A stretch of DNA of 62,239 bases. Origin: an uncultured Candidatus Saccharibacteria bacterium (GTDB lineage: Bacteria > Patescibacteriota > Saccharimonadia > Saccharimonadales > Saccharimonadaceae). Both the position numbers and the translations under genes were made by a program. The notes under the pieces are model-generated. The model had not been told where the DNA came from and made no database searches. It saw only the letters and a list, made by a program, of their open reading frames with translations. Shown in pieces: positions 8,169-20,142 of this stretch; position 1 is the stretch's first letter; each line of letters starts with the position of its first letter. The stretch covers positions 1-62,239 of the forward strand of contig CAMUBZ010000004.1 of the NCBI GenBank assembly GCA_947087275.1, in the 5' to 3' direction.

Positions 8169-8744
8169 ATGCAGATTGCACTAATTATTATCGCCGCTAT
8201 CGTCTTGCTTTTGATCATTGTGATCTGGGCTACCTATAACGGTTTAGTCAAAACTAACGAGCGTGTCAATGAAGCATGGTCAGATATTACTGTCCAGCTC
8301 AAGTATCGTGCCGACCTCATTCCAAATGTCGTCGAGACTGTCAAGGGATATGCTAAGCACGAAAAGGGCGTCTTTGAAGAAGTGACCAAAGCACGCAACG
8401 CTAGCATGAACGCCAAGACCGTTGACGGCGCAGCCGAAGCTGAGCGCTCAATGCAGGGTGCCCTAGGGCGTCTCTTTGCGATTGCCGAGGCTTATCCTGA
8501 ACTCAAAGCCAATACCAACTTCCAACAGCTTCAGTTACAGTTACAAGACGTTGAGGATAAGATCCAAGCCGCTCGCCGTTTTTATAACGCTGGCGCCAAG
8601 GCCCTGAATACCAAACTTAAACTTTTCCCAACTAATTTGATTAACAAGCTGGTTGGTCACTTCAAAGAACGCGAATACTTTGAAGTTCCCGAAGCGGAAA
8701 AAGCCGCAATCGAGAAGGCTCCAGAAGTCAAATTCGATAACTAA
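8169..8744 (+). CDS. lemA: LemA family protein
   Basis: 191 aa with an N-terminal transmembrane helix (residues 3-24) and a long helical domain with LemA landmarks (YNGLVKTNERVNEAWSDITVQLKYRADLIPNVVETVKGYAKHE, RFYNAGAKALNTKL). LemA proteins are membrane-anchored and commonly encoded beside an HtpX-type protease, as here (8 bp downstream). TAGGAG precedes the ATG. Confidence 0.93.
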   Translation: MQIALIIIAAIVLLLIIVIWATYNGLVKTNERVNEAWSDITVQLKYRADLIPNVVETVKGYAKHEKGVFEEVTKARNASMNAKTVDGAAEAERSMQGALGRLFAIAEAYPELKANTNFQQLQLQLQDVEDKIQAARRFYNAGAKALNTKLKLFPTNLINKLVGHFKEREYFEVPEAEKAAIEKAPEVKFDN

Positions 8745-8752
8745 AGTATCCA

Positions 8753-9611
8753 ATGTATAAGCAAATTGCCGCCAACAAACGCAACACAGTCTTTATCATT
8801 ATTGGTTTTGTACTGTTTATTACTGCGATTGGGGCGGCTTTTGCTTACTTTGCTGATGATTGGTGGGTAACAGTTTGGGTACTGGTGATTGCGCTAATTT
8901 ATGCCGTTGTGCAATATTACGCTTCGAGTTCATTGGCTGTCGCCATGACTGGCGCCAAAGAAATCCAGAAACGCGATAATCCACGACTGTATAACACGGT
9001 TGAGAATTTGGCTCTTTCGGCTGGATTGCCGATGCCCAAGGTCTATATTATTGAAGATTCGGCGCCAAATGCTTTTGCGACTGGCCGCGATCCGGAGCAT
9101 GCTGTAGTAGCCGCCACCACTGGCCTGTTGGATATTATGGACAATAGGGAACTCACTGCCGTGATGGCGCACGAGTTGTCGCACGTCAAAAATTACGATA
9201 TTCGTGTGTCGATGATTACCTTTGGCCTAGTCTGCATCATTGGGTTTATTTCTGATTTGGGTGTGCGCATGATGTGGCTCACGAATGCACATGACGACGA
9301 AGATAACAGTCCGATTGGACTCATTGTGATTTTGCTCACCTCAATTTTGGCACCCATTGTGGCCTCAGTAGCCCAAATGGCAGTCTCGCGGGAGCGCGAA
9401 TATCTCGCCGACGCTTCAGCTGCACACCTGACACGCTATCCCGAAGGTATGATTTCTGCGCTCAAAAAGTTGGATACTCACGCTCAGCCAATGAAACATC
9501 AAAACCCCGCTACCGAAGCGCTTTTTATCAATAATCCACTCAAACGTGGGTTTATCAATAATCTCTTTAGCACCCACCCTTCCATCGAAAAACGTATCGA
9601 AAGGCTCGAGC

Positions 9612-9631
<20 letters not shown>
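8753..9631 (+). CDS. htpX: HtpX-like M48 zinc metalloprotease
   Basis: 292 aa. There are two N-terminal transmembrane helices (residues 12-32 and 37-52), the zinc site HELSH (VMAHELSHVKN, about residue 142), further helices, and the third ligand region EREYLADASA. It is a membrane-protein quality-control protease that cleaves damaged membrane proteins on the cytoplasmic side. It pairs with lemA upstream and its 3' end overlaps the next gene by 20 bp. Confidence 0.93.
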
Positions 9632-12679
<3,048 letters not shown>

Positions 12680-12687
12680 TATATACT

Positions 12688-14829
12688 ATGCCCAAGTTTG
12701 AATTAGTTTCCAAGTATCAGCCAACAGGAGACCAGCCTTTTGCGATTAAGCAGTTGACGGACGGTCTCAAGGCTGGCGTACGCGAACAAACTTTGCTCGG
12801 CGTTACTGGTTCGGGCAAGACTTTTACCATGGCAAATTTGATTCAAAATGTGCAGAAGCCGACGTTAATCTTGGCTCACAACAAAACTCTGGCTGCTCAA
12901 CTTTATTCTGAATTTCGGGAGTTCTTTCCCAAAAACGAAGTACATTACTTTGTTTCCTACTTCGATTACTATCAGCCCGAGGCGTATATTGCTAGCACTG
13001 ATACTTATATCGAAAAGGATTCTGCCATCAACGACGAAATCGACCGCTTGCGCCACGCCGCCACGGTGGCTTTGCTGACTCGCCCCGACACTATCGTTGT
13101 AGCATCAGTTTCGTGTATTTACGGTATTGGTTCGCCAGACCACTACACCGAGATGTCGCTGGCGCTCGTCAAAATTGACGGACAATGGCGCGTCTCTGGT
13201 GCGAGTAACTGGTGGACGAGCGATGCTGGCTCGCTTGCCTTATCAGAAGCGGAAGCCAGCCTAGAAGGTCGTGGCGAAATCCTCTTGCGCGACAATCAGG
13301 CGCTGCCGTCGCTGGTTAATTTTACAACTCAAGACGCTTCAACGCTGAGTCAACAAAACTTTATCAAATATCTTGTTGCTATGCAGTATCATCGTAATGA
13401 TCTAGCTTTTGAACGCGGTAACTTCCGTGTGATGGGCGATACTGTAGATCTGTTTCCGGCGAGCGGCGAGTGGGCGTTTCGCTTTGAATTTGGCTTTGAT
13501 ACACTTGAGACGGTGCGCATTATCGATCCGCTAACTGCCGAAACCCGCGAAAAGCCTGACCGTATCCACATCTTTCCAAACACCCACTATGCTACCCCCA
13601 AAGACCAACTCGACCGTGCTCTGGATGGGATTCAGGCTGAGTTTGACCAGCGTCTAGAATATTTTGAAAAACACGAGAAATTCCTCGAGGCTCAACGCCT
13701 AAGCCAGCGTACCAAATATGATATTGAAATGCTCAAAGAAACTGGTTTCGTGAAGGGGATTGAGAATTACTCGCGCCATCTAGATGGCCGCAAACCGGGC
13801 CAGCCGCCAGCTACGTTGATTGACTTTTTCCCCAAGGACTTTTTGTTGCTCGTCGATGAAAGTCATATGACGCTGCCGCAAGTGCGTGGTATGTACAATG
13901 GCGACCATGCACGCAAGATGACCTTGGTGGAGTATGGGTTCCGCCTGCCAAGTGCGTTGGATAATCGTCCTTTGACTTTTCCAGAATTCCAAAAGCATGT
14001 TAGTCAAGCGGTGTATGTTTCTGCGACGCCGGGACCTTATGAACTAGAAAATTCGCCTGAGCCAGCTGAGCAGGTGATTCGCCCCACGGGACTATTGGAT
14101 CCAGAAATTGAAGTGCGTAGTTCGGACGGGCAAATTGATAACTTGATGGAAGAAATCGACAAGCGTATCGCCAAAGGCCAGCGCACCTTGGTAACAACTC
14201 TGACTAAGCGCATGGCCGAAGATTTGACGGATTATCTCAAAGAGCGCGACGTTAAGGTGGCTTATATCCACTCTGATATTGATACTTTGGAACGAGGCGA
14301 CATCCTGCGAGATTTGCGTGCTGGAGTATATGATGTACTGGTTGGTATTAACCTCTTGCGTGAAGGTTTGGACTTGCCAGAAGTCTCACTTGTCGCCATT
14401 CTTGATGCCGACAAAGAAGGTTTTTTGCGGTCCGAGAGTGCGCTGATTCAGACGATTGGGCGCGCTGCTCGTCATGTGGATGGGCATGTGATTATGTATG
14501 CCGACACTATTACGGAAAGTATGGAAAAAGCGATTTCTGAGACTAACCGTCGTCGGGAGATTCAGCAACAATATAATATTGAGCATAATATTACGCCGCA
14601 TTCAGTGCAGAAAGAAATTTCTGCTGGACTACGCGCGATTATTCCAGAGAAAGAGGAAAAGGCCAGCCTTGACCTCAAGCGTATCCCGCAGGAAGAATTG
14701 CCTAGCCTAATCAAAGAATTGCGTTCGCAAATGCAACTTGCCGCCGCTAACCTTGATTTTGAGAAGGCCGCGATGCTACGTGACCAAATCCAAGAAATTG
14801 AGGAAACTAGCAAAAAAGGGAAGAAGTAG
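12688..14829 (+). CDS. uvrB: UvrABC system protein B
   Basis: 713 aa, longer than the usual ~660-680. Helicase motifs are [12 protein letters not shown] (Walker A), DESHM (motif II) and QTIGRAARH (motif VI), with a C-terminal UVR motif ([14 protein letters not shown]). It verifies damage in nucleotide excision repair and loads UvrC. An extra ~55 residues follow YGIGSPDHY (roughly 13170-13340) where most UvrB proteins have a short segment. TATAAT (12675-12680) lies seven bases before the ATG, so uvrB has its own leaderless promoter inside the end of ligA. Confidence 0.96.
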   Translation: MPKFELVSKYQPTGDQPFAIKQLTDGLKAGVREQTLLGVTGSGKTFTMANLIQNVQKPTLILAHNKTLAAQLYSEFREFFPKNEVHYFVSYFDYYQPEAYIASTDTYIEKDSAINDEIDRLRHAATVALLTRPDTIVVASVSCIYGIGSPDHYTEMSLALVKIDGQWRVSGASNWWTSDAGSLALSEAEASLEGRGEILLRDNQALPSLVNFTTQDASTLSQQNFIKYLVAMQYHRNDLAFERGNFRVMGDTVDLFPASGEWAFRFEFGFDTLETVRIIDPLTAETREKPDRIHIFPNTHYATPKDQLDRALDGIQAEFDQRLEYFEKHEKFLEAQRLSQRTKYDIEMLKETGFVKGIENYSRHLDGRKPGQPPATLIDFFPKDFLLLVDESHMTLPQVRGMYNGDHARKMTLVEYGFRLPSALDNRPLTFPEFQKHVSQAVYVSATPGPYELENSPEPAEQVIRPTGLLDPEIEVRSSDGQIDNLMEEIDKRIAKGQRTLVTTLTKRMAEDLTDYLKERDVKVAYIHSDIDTLERGDILRDLRAGVYDVLVGINLLREGLDLPEVSLVAILDADKEGFLRSESALIQTIGRAARHVDGHVIMYADTITESMEKAISETNRRREIQQQYNIEHNITPHSVQKEISAGLRAIIPEKEEKASLDLKRIPQEELPSLIKELRSQMQLAAANLDFEKAAMLRDQIQEIEETSKKGKK

Positions 14830-14847
14830 GTACTTAAGTTGTGGCTT

Positions 14848-15090
14848 TTATCCACTCTCCCACATACCTAATACAGTACTAAGGCAGCGGAGGGGGAAAG
14901 CGAGGTTGCGACCATCCGGGCCGTTCGACGAGTATGCCACTGAAGCACCAAAGGCTAGATTGTAAGAACTAGGAACGGCGGAGCCATTAGCGTGTGTAGA
15001 CGAACCTCGCGACGACCAACCGTAGCCACTAAGGCCAGCGTACCTCAAAGTACCAGCAGTATTTGGCAAGTAGACGAGCCCGCTGCGCAC
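14848..15090 (-). pseudogene. FISUMP-like C-terminal cassette 1 (class 1), no start
   Basis: Read on the minus strand from the 11-bp junction GTGCGCAGCGG (15080-15090). It encodes VRSG, a divergent interior with GYGWSSRGSS and SYNLAF motifs, then FPLRCLSTVLGM. The usual TAG is mutated to TGG, adding WESG before TAA at 14848. The 3' core runs through GGCAGCGG and CTAATACAGTACTAA on the plus strand. It resembles the C-terminal end of the FISUMP/C-type-lectin-like domain. No Shine-Dalgarno or start codon fits, so it is likely a silent cassette. It is convergent to uvrB. Confidence 0.75.
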
Positions 15091-15098
15091 GGGAAACC

Positions 15099-15122
15099 GG
15101 TACAAAAATGCAAAATTGTACC
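15099..15122. other. Hairpin upstream of cassette 1
   Basis: GGTACAA - 10-nt loop - TTGTACC, eight bases upstream of the cassette junction. It matches the pattern seen upstream of the other class 1 cassettes. Confidence 0.6.
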
Positions 15123-15272
15123 ACTTAGCTACGGATTCTAACAGGGACAAAAGGCAGATTATACTGGCACAAAAGTTAAAAAGTGTATCAGTATAATGCA
15201 TTCTAAAACTGGATTATTTTAGTGTTTTTATTCACTTGGTTATACATTTAATCTCTGTAACCCTAAAGTAAA
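15123..15272. other. Spacer between head-to-head cassettes
   Basis: AT-rich, no ORF. It contains isolated TATAAT-like boxes (for example around 15195 on plus and 15156 on minus) without convincing -35 partners. Confidence 0.4.
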
Positions 15273-15303
15273 AACTGAATAAATTTGCTCTTTTTATTCA
15301 GTT
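15273..15303. other. Hairpin upstream of cassette 2
   Basis: AACTGAATAAA pairs perfectly with TTTATTCAGTT (11 bp), three bases before the cassette junction at 15307. Confidence 0.7.
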
Positions 15304-15306
15304 GGC

Positions 15307-15510
15307 GTGCGCAGCGGAAATATTCGAGTATCTATCAGAACTGGGACTTTTAGGTATGCTAGTAACTTTGGCGAGTTTTGGTCAAGTAGAGGTGCGAGCG
15401 TGACAAATGCTCATTATTTCGAATTTACCGATATCACAATGAGACAAGCAGACGCTGCACGTGAACATGCTTTCCCCCTCCGCTGCCTTAGTACTGTATT
15501 AGGTATGTAG
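15307..15510 (+). pseudogene. FISUMP-like C-terminal cassette 2 (class 1), no start signal
   Basis: 67 residues from GTGCGCAGCGG: VRSGNIRV, interior with FGEFWSSRGASV, end AFPLRCLSTVLGM-stop. The 3' core CCGCTGCCTTAGTAC...GTATGTAGGAGTG is intact. It stands head-to-head with cassette 1. The GTG could act as a start but has no Shine-Dalgarno and sits behind a hairpin, so I treat it as an unexpressed C-terminal module. Confidence 0.75.
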
Positions 15511-15671
15511 GAGTGAGATGATAGAAAAGGAATAATTTGCAGGAGTCCCGTAAGTATGTTAAAATGGCAACAATCACCCCACGAAGGGAAAACTTGAGCG
15601 ATAACATGTTCACTTCCAGGGTAGTACCTGGAAAATGTGCATCGTTGTTTGCGGAAAAAAGGAGGAAAGTT

Positions 15672-16382
15672 ATGAGTTTTGTAAGAACATGTGGGAATGG
15701 TATCTTGATACAACTGGCAAAAGGAACGTTAAATTCCCCGGAAGATGCGGCTAATTTTTATAACTTGCCAGTATCACCACCGCAAAATGACTCAGAGAGG
15801 TTGCGGCTAATGGAAGTTGGTCCAGACTATGGTTTTGATGAAGGTGGTATTATCTATGAGTTTGCGTCACGCGATGTCCTGTTGAATAAGCAGGGTGAGC
15901 AACTTAATTGCCTTAATTCTATTGGGTGCCATGACTTATTGATGACCTATGATCACGAACGCTTTGGTAGAACAGACAAGATAATCCTATTGAGTAAAGT
16001 TGAAGTGTCCGATAAACTGGCGATAGTTAGCGTGACTCTTAACGCATGGTGTGCTCATTACATTTTGATTGTTGGGCACTATACCAGTGCACCAAAACCA
16101 AAGTTACCTTGGAAACTACGGCGAGGTGCCTCGTTTCATACCATAGCGGATATCCGGAATATCAAAACGCATCCGCATGCGCTGTATAGCAGTACGCAAT
16201 TCGTAGAATATACTATTTTACCGTTTAGTTTCCCCTATATGGGGACGAAATTGGTAAATGCAATCGAATGCTACCGTGCGCATCTGTTTGAGGAGTATTT
16301 ACGGGATAACTTTTTACTGCAAAGCGAAGTCGAATCGAAATATACTCAGATGCAGTCATACAATTTTGATACCGGCATGTAG
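15672..16382 (+). CDS. Orphan hypothetical protein between 29-bp direct repeats
   Basis: 236 aa from the ATG at 15672, which has AAGGAGG nine bases upstream and is preferred over ORF extension to 15537. No signal peptide or helix run; a mixed alpha/beta soluble protein (LIQLAKGTLNSPEDAANFY, IILLSKVEVSDKLAIVSVTLN). No family recognised. A promoter TTGCAG-17-TAAAAT (15537-15565) and a leader hairpin (CCAGG...CCTGG) lie upstream, and a terminator follows. The whole unit lies between two identical 29-bp copies of the cassette 3' core (15488-15516 and 16476-16504). Confidence 0.7.
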   Translation: MSFVRTCGNGILIQLAKGTLNSPEDAANFYNLPVSPPQNDSERLRLMEVGPDYGFDEGGIIYEFASRDVLLNKQGEQLNCLNSIGCHDLLMTYDHERFGRTDKIILLSKVEVSDKLAIVSVTLNAWCAHYILIVGHYTSAPKPKLPWKLRRGASFHTIADIRNIKTHPHALYSSTQFVEYTILPFSFPYMGTKLVNAIECYRAHLFEEYLRDNFLLQSEVESKYTQMQSYNFDTGM

Positions 16383-16412
16383 GCACTTCTGGTGAAGCGA
16401 TGTAATGGAAAC

Positions 16413-16440
16413 AGACCGACCTAGAACTGGGCCGGTCTTT
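16413..16440 (+). terminator. Intrinsic terminator of the orphan gene
   Basis: AGACCGACC ... GGGCCGGTCT stem followed by TTTTC. Confidence 0.75.
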
Positions 16441-16475
16441 TCTCGGCTCGGTACAGATCTAAACTCATCTTTACT

Positions 16476-16504
16476 TTAGTACTGTATTAGGTATGTAGGA
16501 GTGA
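16476..16504 (+). repeat. Solo copy of the cassette 3' core
   Basis: 29 bp identical to 15488-15516 (TTAGTACTG through TAGGAGTGA) without any cassette body before it. Together they make a direct repeat 988 bp apart around the gene at 15672. Confidence 0.85.
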
Positions 16505-16630
16505 TATGCAGTAAGCATTTCATCTCAAAAACTCTTTACATTTGAGAGAAAATTAGTTATCATATAAAGGTAGAGTTGGAGCTGGTTGATATTAGTGCTC
16601 TGACAAAATAATAAGATAAAAGGAGAAAGA

Positions 16631-17815
16631 ATGGCAGAATTTGACCGTTCCAAGCCACATATCAACGTCGGTACGATGGGCCACGTTGACCACGGTAAGA
16701 CTACTCTTACTGCTGCAATCACCAATGTGCTTGCAAAGAAACTTCCATCAGAAGTTAACAAAGCTGTTGCTTATGACCAAATCGATAACGCTCCAGAAGA
16801 AAAAGCTCGTGGTATTACCATCGCTACTTCTCACCAGGAGTATGAGTCTGACAATCGTCACTATGCGCACGTTGACATGCCAGGTCACGCCGACTACATC
16901 AAGAACATGATTACCGGTGCTGCTCAGGTTGACGGTGCTATTCTCGTAGTTGCCGCTAACGATGGTCCTTTGCCACAGACTCGTGAGCACGTCTTGCTTG
17001 CTCACCAGGTGAACGTGCCAAAGATTATCGTCTTCTTGAACAAGATGGACCTCGCTGATCCAGAACTCGTCGAACTCGTCGAGATGGATGTCCGTGATCT
17101 CTTGAACCAATATGGTTTCGATGGTGACAACACCCCAATCATCAAGGGTTCTGCTACCAAGGCTCTCGAAGGCGACGCTGCCAACGAAGATGCTATTATG
17201 GAACTCGTCAAGGCTATGGATGAATACTTTGATATTCCAGAACACGATCTTGACAAACCATTCTTGATGCCAATTGAAGACGTCTTCTCAATCAAAGGCC
17301 GTGGTACTGTTGCTACTGGTCGTATTGAGCAGGGTGTTGTTAAATTGAACGACGAAGTTGAAATCGTTGGTCTCAAAGACACTCAGAAGTCCGTCGTGAC
17401 CGGTATCGAGGCCTTCCACAAGACTCTCGATCAAGGTCAAGCTGGTGACAACGCTGGTCTCTTGCTCCGCGGTATTGAGCGCGAGCAAATCGAGCGCGGT
17501 CAGGTGATTGCTGCTCCAGGTAGCATCACTCCACACACCGAGTTTGAGGCTCAAGTTTACATCTTGAAGAAAGAGGAAGGTGGTCGCCACACTCCATTCT
17601 CCAAGGGTTACAAGCCACAGTTCTACTTCCGTACTACTGATGTAACTGGTGAAGTTGAACTTCCAGCTGACAAAGAAATCGTCATGCCTGGTGACACCGT
17701 CACCTTCAAGGTCAAGTTGCTCGCTCCAATCGCGATGAACAACAACGACCGCTTCGCTATCCGCGAAGGCGGCAAGACCGTCGGTTCTGGTGTTGTTACT
17801 TCTATCGTTAAATAG
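16631..17815 (+). CDS. tuf: Elongation factor Tu
   Basis: 394 aa, full length. G motifs are [17 protein letters not shown] and NKMD, with EF-Tu domains 2 and 3 complete. It delivers aminoacyl-tRNA to the ribosome. AGGAGAAAG precedes the ATG. Codon use is visibly more uniform than in its neighbours, as for highly expressed genes. It stands alone, not in a str operon. A possible promoter TTTACA-17-TATCAT lies near 16535-16565. Confidence 0.98.
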   Translation: MAEFDRSKPHINVGTMGHVDHGKTTLTAAITNVLAKKLPSEVNKAVAYDQIDNAPEEKARGITIATSHQEYESDNRHYAHVDMPGHADYIKNMITGAAQVDGAILVVAANDGPLPQTREHVLLAHQVNVPKIIVFLNKMDLADPELVELVEMDVRDLLNQYGFDGDNTPIIKGSATKALEGDAANEDAIMELVKAMDEYFDIPEHDLDKPFLMPIEDVFSIKGRGTVATGRIEQGVVKLNDEVEIVGLKDTQKSVVTGIEAFHKTLDQGQAGDNAGLLLRGIEREQIERGQVIAAPGSITPHTEFEAQVYILKKEEGGRHTPFSKGYKPQFYFRTTDVTGEVELPADKEIVMPGDTVTFKVKLLAPIAMNNNDRFAIREGGKTVGSGVVTSIVK

Positions 17816-17828
17816 CAAGAAGGTGAGA

Positions 17829-17858
17829 GGAGAGAAAGAGAGTACTCTCTTTCTCTCC
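17829..17858. terminator. Perfect 30-bp palindrome after tuf
   Basis: Fifteen bases starting GGAGAGAAAGAG are followed directly by their exact complement. There is no T tract, so it may protect the tuf mRNA 3' end from exonucleases. A second hairpin (ATTTCTG...CAGAAAT) follows at about 17873-17899. Confidence 0.7.
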
Positions 17859-17911
17859 CGAGCCGACGCAGCTATTTCTGGCGCGTAGCGGCAGAAATGG
17901 GAGTCCAATCC

Positions 17912-17941
17912 AAAAAATCCCCCTTTGTCGGGGGATTTTTT
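17912..17941 (+). terminator. Intrinsic terminator after tuf
   Basis: AAAAAATCCCCC - TTTGTC - GGGGGATTTTTT. It lies immediately before the next gene's -10 box. Confidence 0.9.
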
Positions 17942-17957
17942 GTGGTATAATAGCCAA

Positions 17958-19067
17958 ATGAATCGACAAACCGCTATCGTTTGGACCAGTATTATTGGTA
18001 TTATTACCAATGTAGTTTTGGTTGGCTTCAAGATGTTTGTCGGCCTGCTGGCCGGTTCCATCGCAATTATTTTGGATGCAGTCAACAACCTCACTGACGT
18101 CTTATCGTCGGTGGTGACTATCATTGGTACCAAACTTGCCATGCGTTGCCCAGATGAGGGCCACCCCTATGGTCATGGTCGCATCGAATATCTAACCACA
18201 TTACTTGTGGGAGTAATTATCTTAGCAACTGGCATTATGGCAATGGTCGAGTCCATCCCCAAGATTATCCATCCCGAGTTAGCCGATTATTCTTGGGCTA
18301 CTATCGTCGTGGTGGTAGCGGCCATTATTGTCAAACTCTTGCTCGGCGGTTATGTGCGTCGTGCGGGCAAACGTTTCGCCTCGAGTAGCCTCATCGCCTC
18401 GGGGCTTGACGCCCTGTTTGACGCCGTACTGTCCTTTGCGACATTAGTTGGCATTATCGTAACTCTGATCTTTCAGATTAGTATTGATGGCATTCTGGGC
18501 GCTATTATCTCGCTATTTATTATCAAAACTAGTATTGAGATTCTCTCGGATGCCTCCAACGAAATCTTAGGTCGCACAGCGGATCGGGAATTGATGCGCA
18601 AGATTAAAGAACTGATTTGCACCTTCCCGGAAGTCAGTGGCGCTTACGACCTCATGTTACACAACTACGGTCCCACCGAGCTGATTGGTTCCGTCCAAAT
18701 CCAGGTCCCAGACCAGCTAACGGCCAAAGAAATTCACCGCCTCACACAAGAAATTGCGCACAAAATTTACGCCAAATATAATGTTAACCTAACAATTGGT
18801 ATCTATGCCGAAAACAGTGCCGAGCCGGCACATCGCGAAATCCGCGAACAGGTGCTGAATATCGTGAACCTTTATCCGGAAATCCGCCAAATGCACGGGC
18901 TTTATATTGACGACGAACGTCACTTAGTTACTTTTGACATTGTGATGCCCGTGCAATGCTCACGCAAGTCCGAAATCAAACAAAAAGTCGCCCGAGAACT
19001 TCGCCAATCTTTCCCTGATTACAAATCCTTGATTACGATTGACATTGACCTAGAAGATAACTACTAA
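17958..19067 (+). CDS. Cation diffusion facilitator transporter
   Basis: 369 aa from ATG 17958, which follows TATAAT (17946-17951) by six bases (leaderless). Six transmembrane helices carry CDF signatures (ILDAVNNLTDVLSS in TM2, HPYGHGRIEYL, SGLDALFDAVLS in TM5) and a C-terminal cytoplasmic dimerisation domain. It exports divalent metal (Zn, Mn or Fe) by proton exchange; the metal cannot be read from sequence. Confidence 0.92.
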   Translation: MNRQTAIVWTSIIGIITNVVLVGFKMFVGLLAGSIAIILDAVNNLTDVLSSVVTIIGTKLAMRCPDEGHPYGHGRIEYLTTLLVGVIILATGIMAMVESIPKIIHPELADYSWATIVVVVAAIIVKLLLGGYVRRAGKRFASSSLIASGLDALFDAVLSFATLVGIIVTLIFQISIDGILGAIISLFIIKTSIEILSDASNEILGRTADRELMRKIKELICTFPEVSGAYDLMLHNYGPTELIGSVQIQVPDQLTAKEIHRLTQEIAHKIYAKYNVNLTIGIYAENSAEPAHREIREQVLNIVNLYPEIRQMHGLYIDDERHLVTFDIVMPVQCSRKSEIKQKVARELRQSFPDYKSLITIDIDLEDNY

Positions 19068-19071
19068 ACTA

Positions 19072-19100
19072 TTGACAAAATATATAATCTGTGCTACAAT
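19072..19100 (+). promoter_or_regulatory. Promoter of orphan gene 19153
   Basis: TTGACA (19072-19077), 17-bp spacer ending TGTGC, TACAAT (19095-19100). Confidence 0.8.
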
Positions 19101-19152
19101 AGAAAGATAAGCAAGTTTTTGATGCTAAAAAATAGGACAGGGGGCTCAAAAA

Positions 19153-19506
19153 ATGAGTACATCAGTAACAGAAGACAGAACACAACGGCGTGGAGTGTCA
19201 GAAATGGTGAGGGCGGTTGAAGACGTATTCTGCGAGGGGCATAGCTATGAAGAGATTTGCTCATCTGTGCTGCTTCTCGTTCGAGAGGAGCTATCGGAAC
19301 ATTGGAGGGAGCTGACGGCTGAACAGCAGAGCACGCTGACGGATATTCAGCATCATATTGACTACTCGTTAGATAGATATAAGCGAGACCTTGACACGTT
19401 ACCGTCTGATGCCAGTATGACATTGCGAACCATGGCGGAGTATGGGGCGATACATCTAGCGCAGATTGAGGTTGTAGCAATATTTAAACATCATTGGCCC
19501 GACTGA
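19153..19506 (+). CDS. Small orphan hypothetical protein
   Basis: 117 aa, acidic and mostly helical with no membrane segment (VRAVEDVFCEGHSYEEICSSVLLLVREEL). A purine-rich AGGGGG lies about ten bases before the ATG. Own promoter and terminator. No family recognised. It is placed between the CDF transporter and rpsJ. Confidence 0.6.
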   Translation: MSTSVTEDRTQRRGVSEMVRAVEDVFCEGHSYEEICSSVLLLVREELSEHWRELTAEQQSTLTDIQHHIDYSLDRYKRDLDTLPSDASMTLRTMAEYGAIHLAQIEVVAIFKHHWPD

Positions 19507-19523
19507 CTTCTAAACCTAATCCG

Positions 19524-19552
19524 AGTGCTGCCAGAACATCGGCAGCACTTTT
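19524..19552 (+). terminator. Intrinsic terminator
   Basis: AGTGCTGCC - AGAACATC - GGCAGCACTTTT. Confidence 0.85.
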
Positions 19553-19555
19553 GCA

Positions 19556-19584
19556 TTGACAATTCTTTTATCAGATGATACAAT
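19556..19584 (+). promoter_or_regulatory. rpsJ promoter and structured leader
   Basis: TTGACA (19556-19561), 17-bp spacer, TACAAT (19579-19584). The ~80-nt leader can close with TGTTCCA/TGGAACA and an inner GGCT/AGCC stem, so it could be an r-protein autoregulatory site (inference). Confidence 0.75.
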
Positions 19585-19671
19585 CACCATATCAAGCTAA
19601 TCATGTGTTCCAAAAACTCATGGACGGCTCGTCTAGAAGCCATCTGAGGTTATGGAACAAGAAAGGAAACT

Positions 19672-19998
19672 ATGACCGAAGCCAAGAAAAGCGAAGGTTT
19701 AAAGATTCGTATCCGCCTCAAGGCATACGACCACCGCGTTATCGATCAGAGCGCAAAACAAATTGTTGACACCGCCATCCGGACTGGCGCCACCGTTTCT
19801 GGCCCAGTGCCTCTGCCTACCAAGCGTAGCACTTTTACTGTGGTGAAATCCCCACACGTCTACAAGACCGGTGGTGAAGCCTTTGAAATGAAGGTCCACA
19901 AGCGTTTGATCGACATCTCCAACGCTACCCCAAAGACGATTGATTCTTTGCAGAATCTTTCGCTGCCAGCCGGCGTTGACGCTGAGATTAAGATGTAA
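19672..19998 (+). CDS. rpsJ: 30S ribosomal protein uS10
   Basis: 108 aa. uS10 landmarks are [46 protein letters not shown], and [17 protein letters not shown]. It is part of the 30S head and an antitermination partner of NusB. It is detached from the usual S10 operon: no rplC follows. Confidence 0.97.
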   Translation: MTEAKKSEGLKIRIRLKAYDHRVIDQSAKQIVDTAIRTGATVSGPVPLPTKRSTFTVVKSPHVYKTGGEAFEMKVHKRLIDISNATPKTIDSLQNLSLPAGVDAEIKM

Positions 19999-20003
19999 TC
20001 TAC

Positions 20004-20125
20004 GAATAAGGCTATTTGCTATTTTTGAGTGGGTGCGCAGCCTACGGGCGAGCATGCAGCGCTCCATACCCGTAACGACGGGCTATGGCGACGCGTCACT
20101 CAAAAATAGAATTATGGCCTTATTC
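20004..20125. repeat. Large imperfect inverted repeat with branched loop
   Basis: GAATAAGGC (20004) and CTATTTTTGAGTG (20019) pair with CACTCAAAAATAG (20097) and GCCTTATTC (20117), giving 9 + 13 perfect pairs. The 65-nt loop holds another stem (CATACCCG/CGGGCTATG). The loop contains GTGCGCAGC (20033-20041), nine of the eleven bases of the cassette junction. It could be the rpsJ terminator, a small RNA or a mobile palindromic element. Confidence 0.6.
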
Positions 20126-20142
20126 CGTGTTATAATGGTTAT

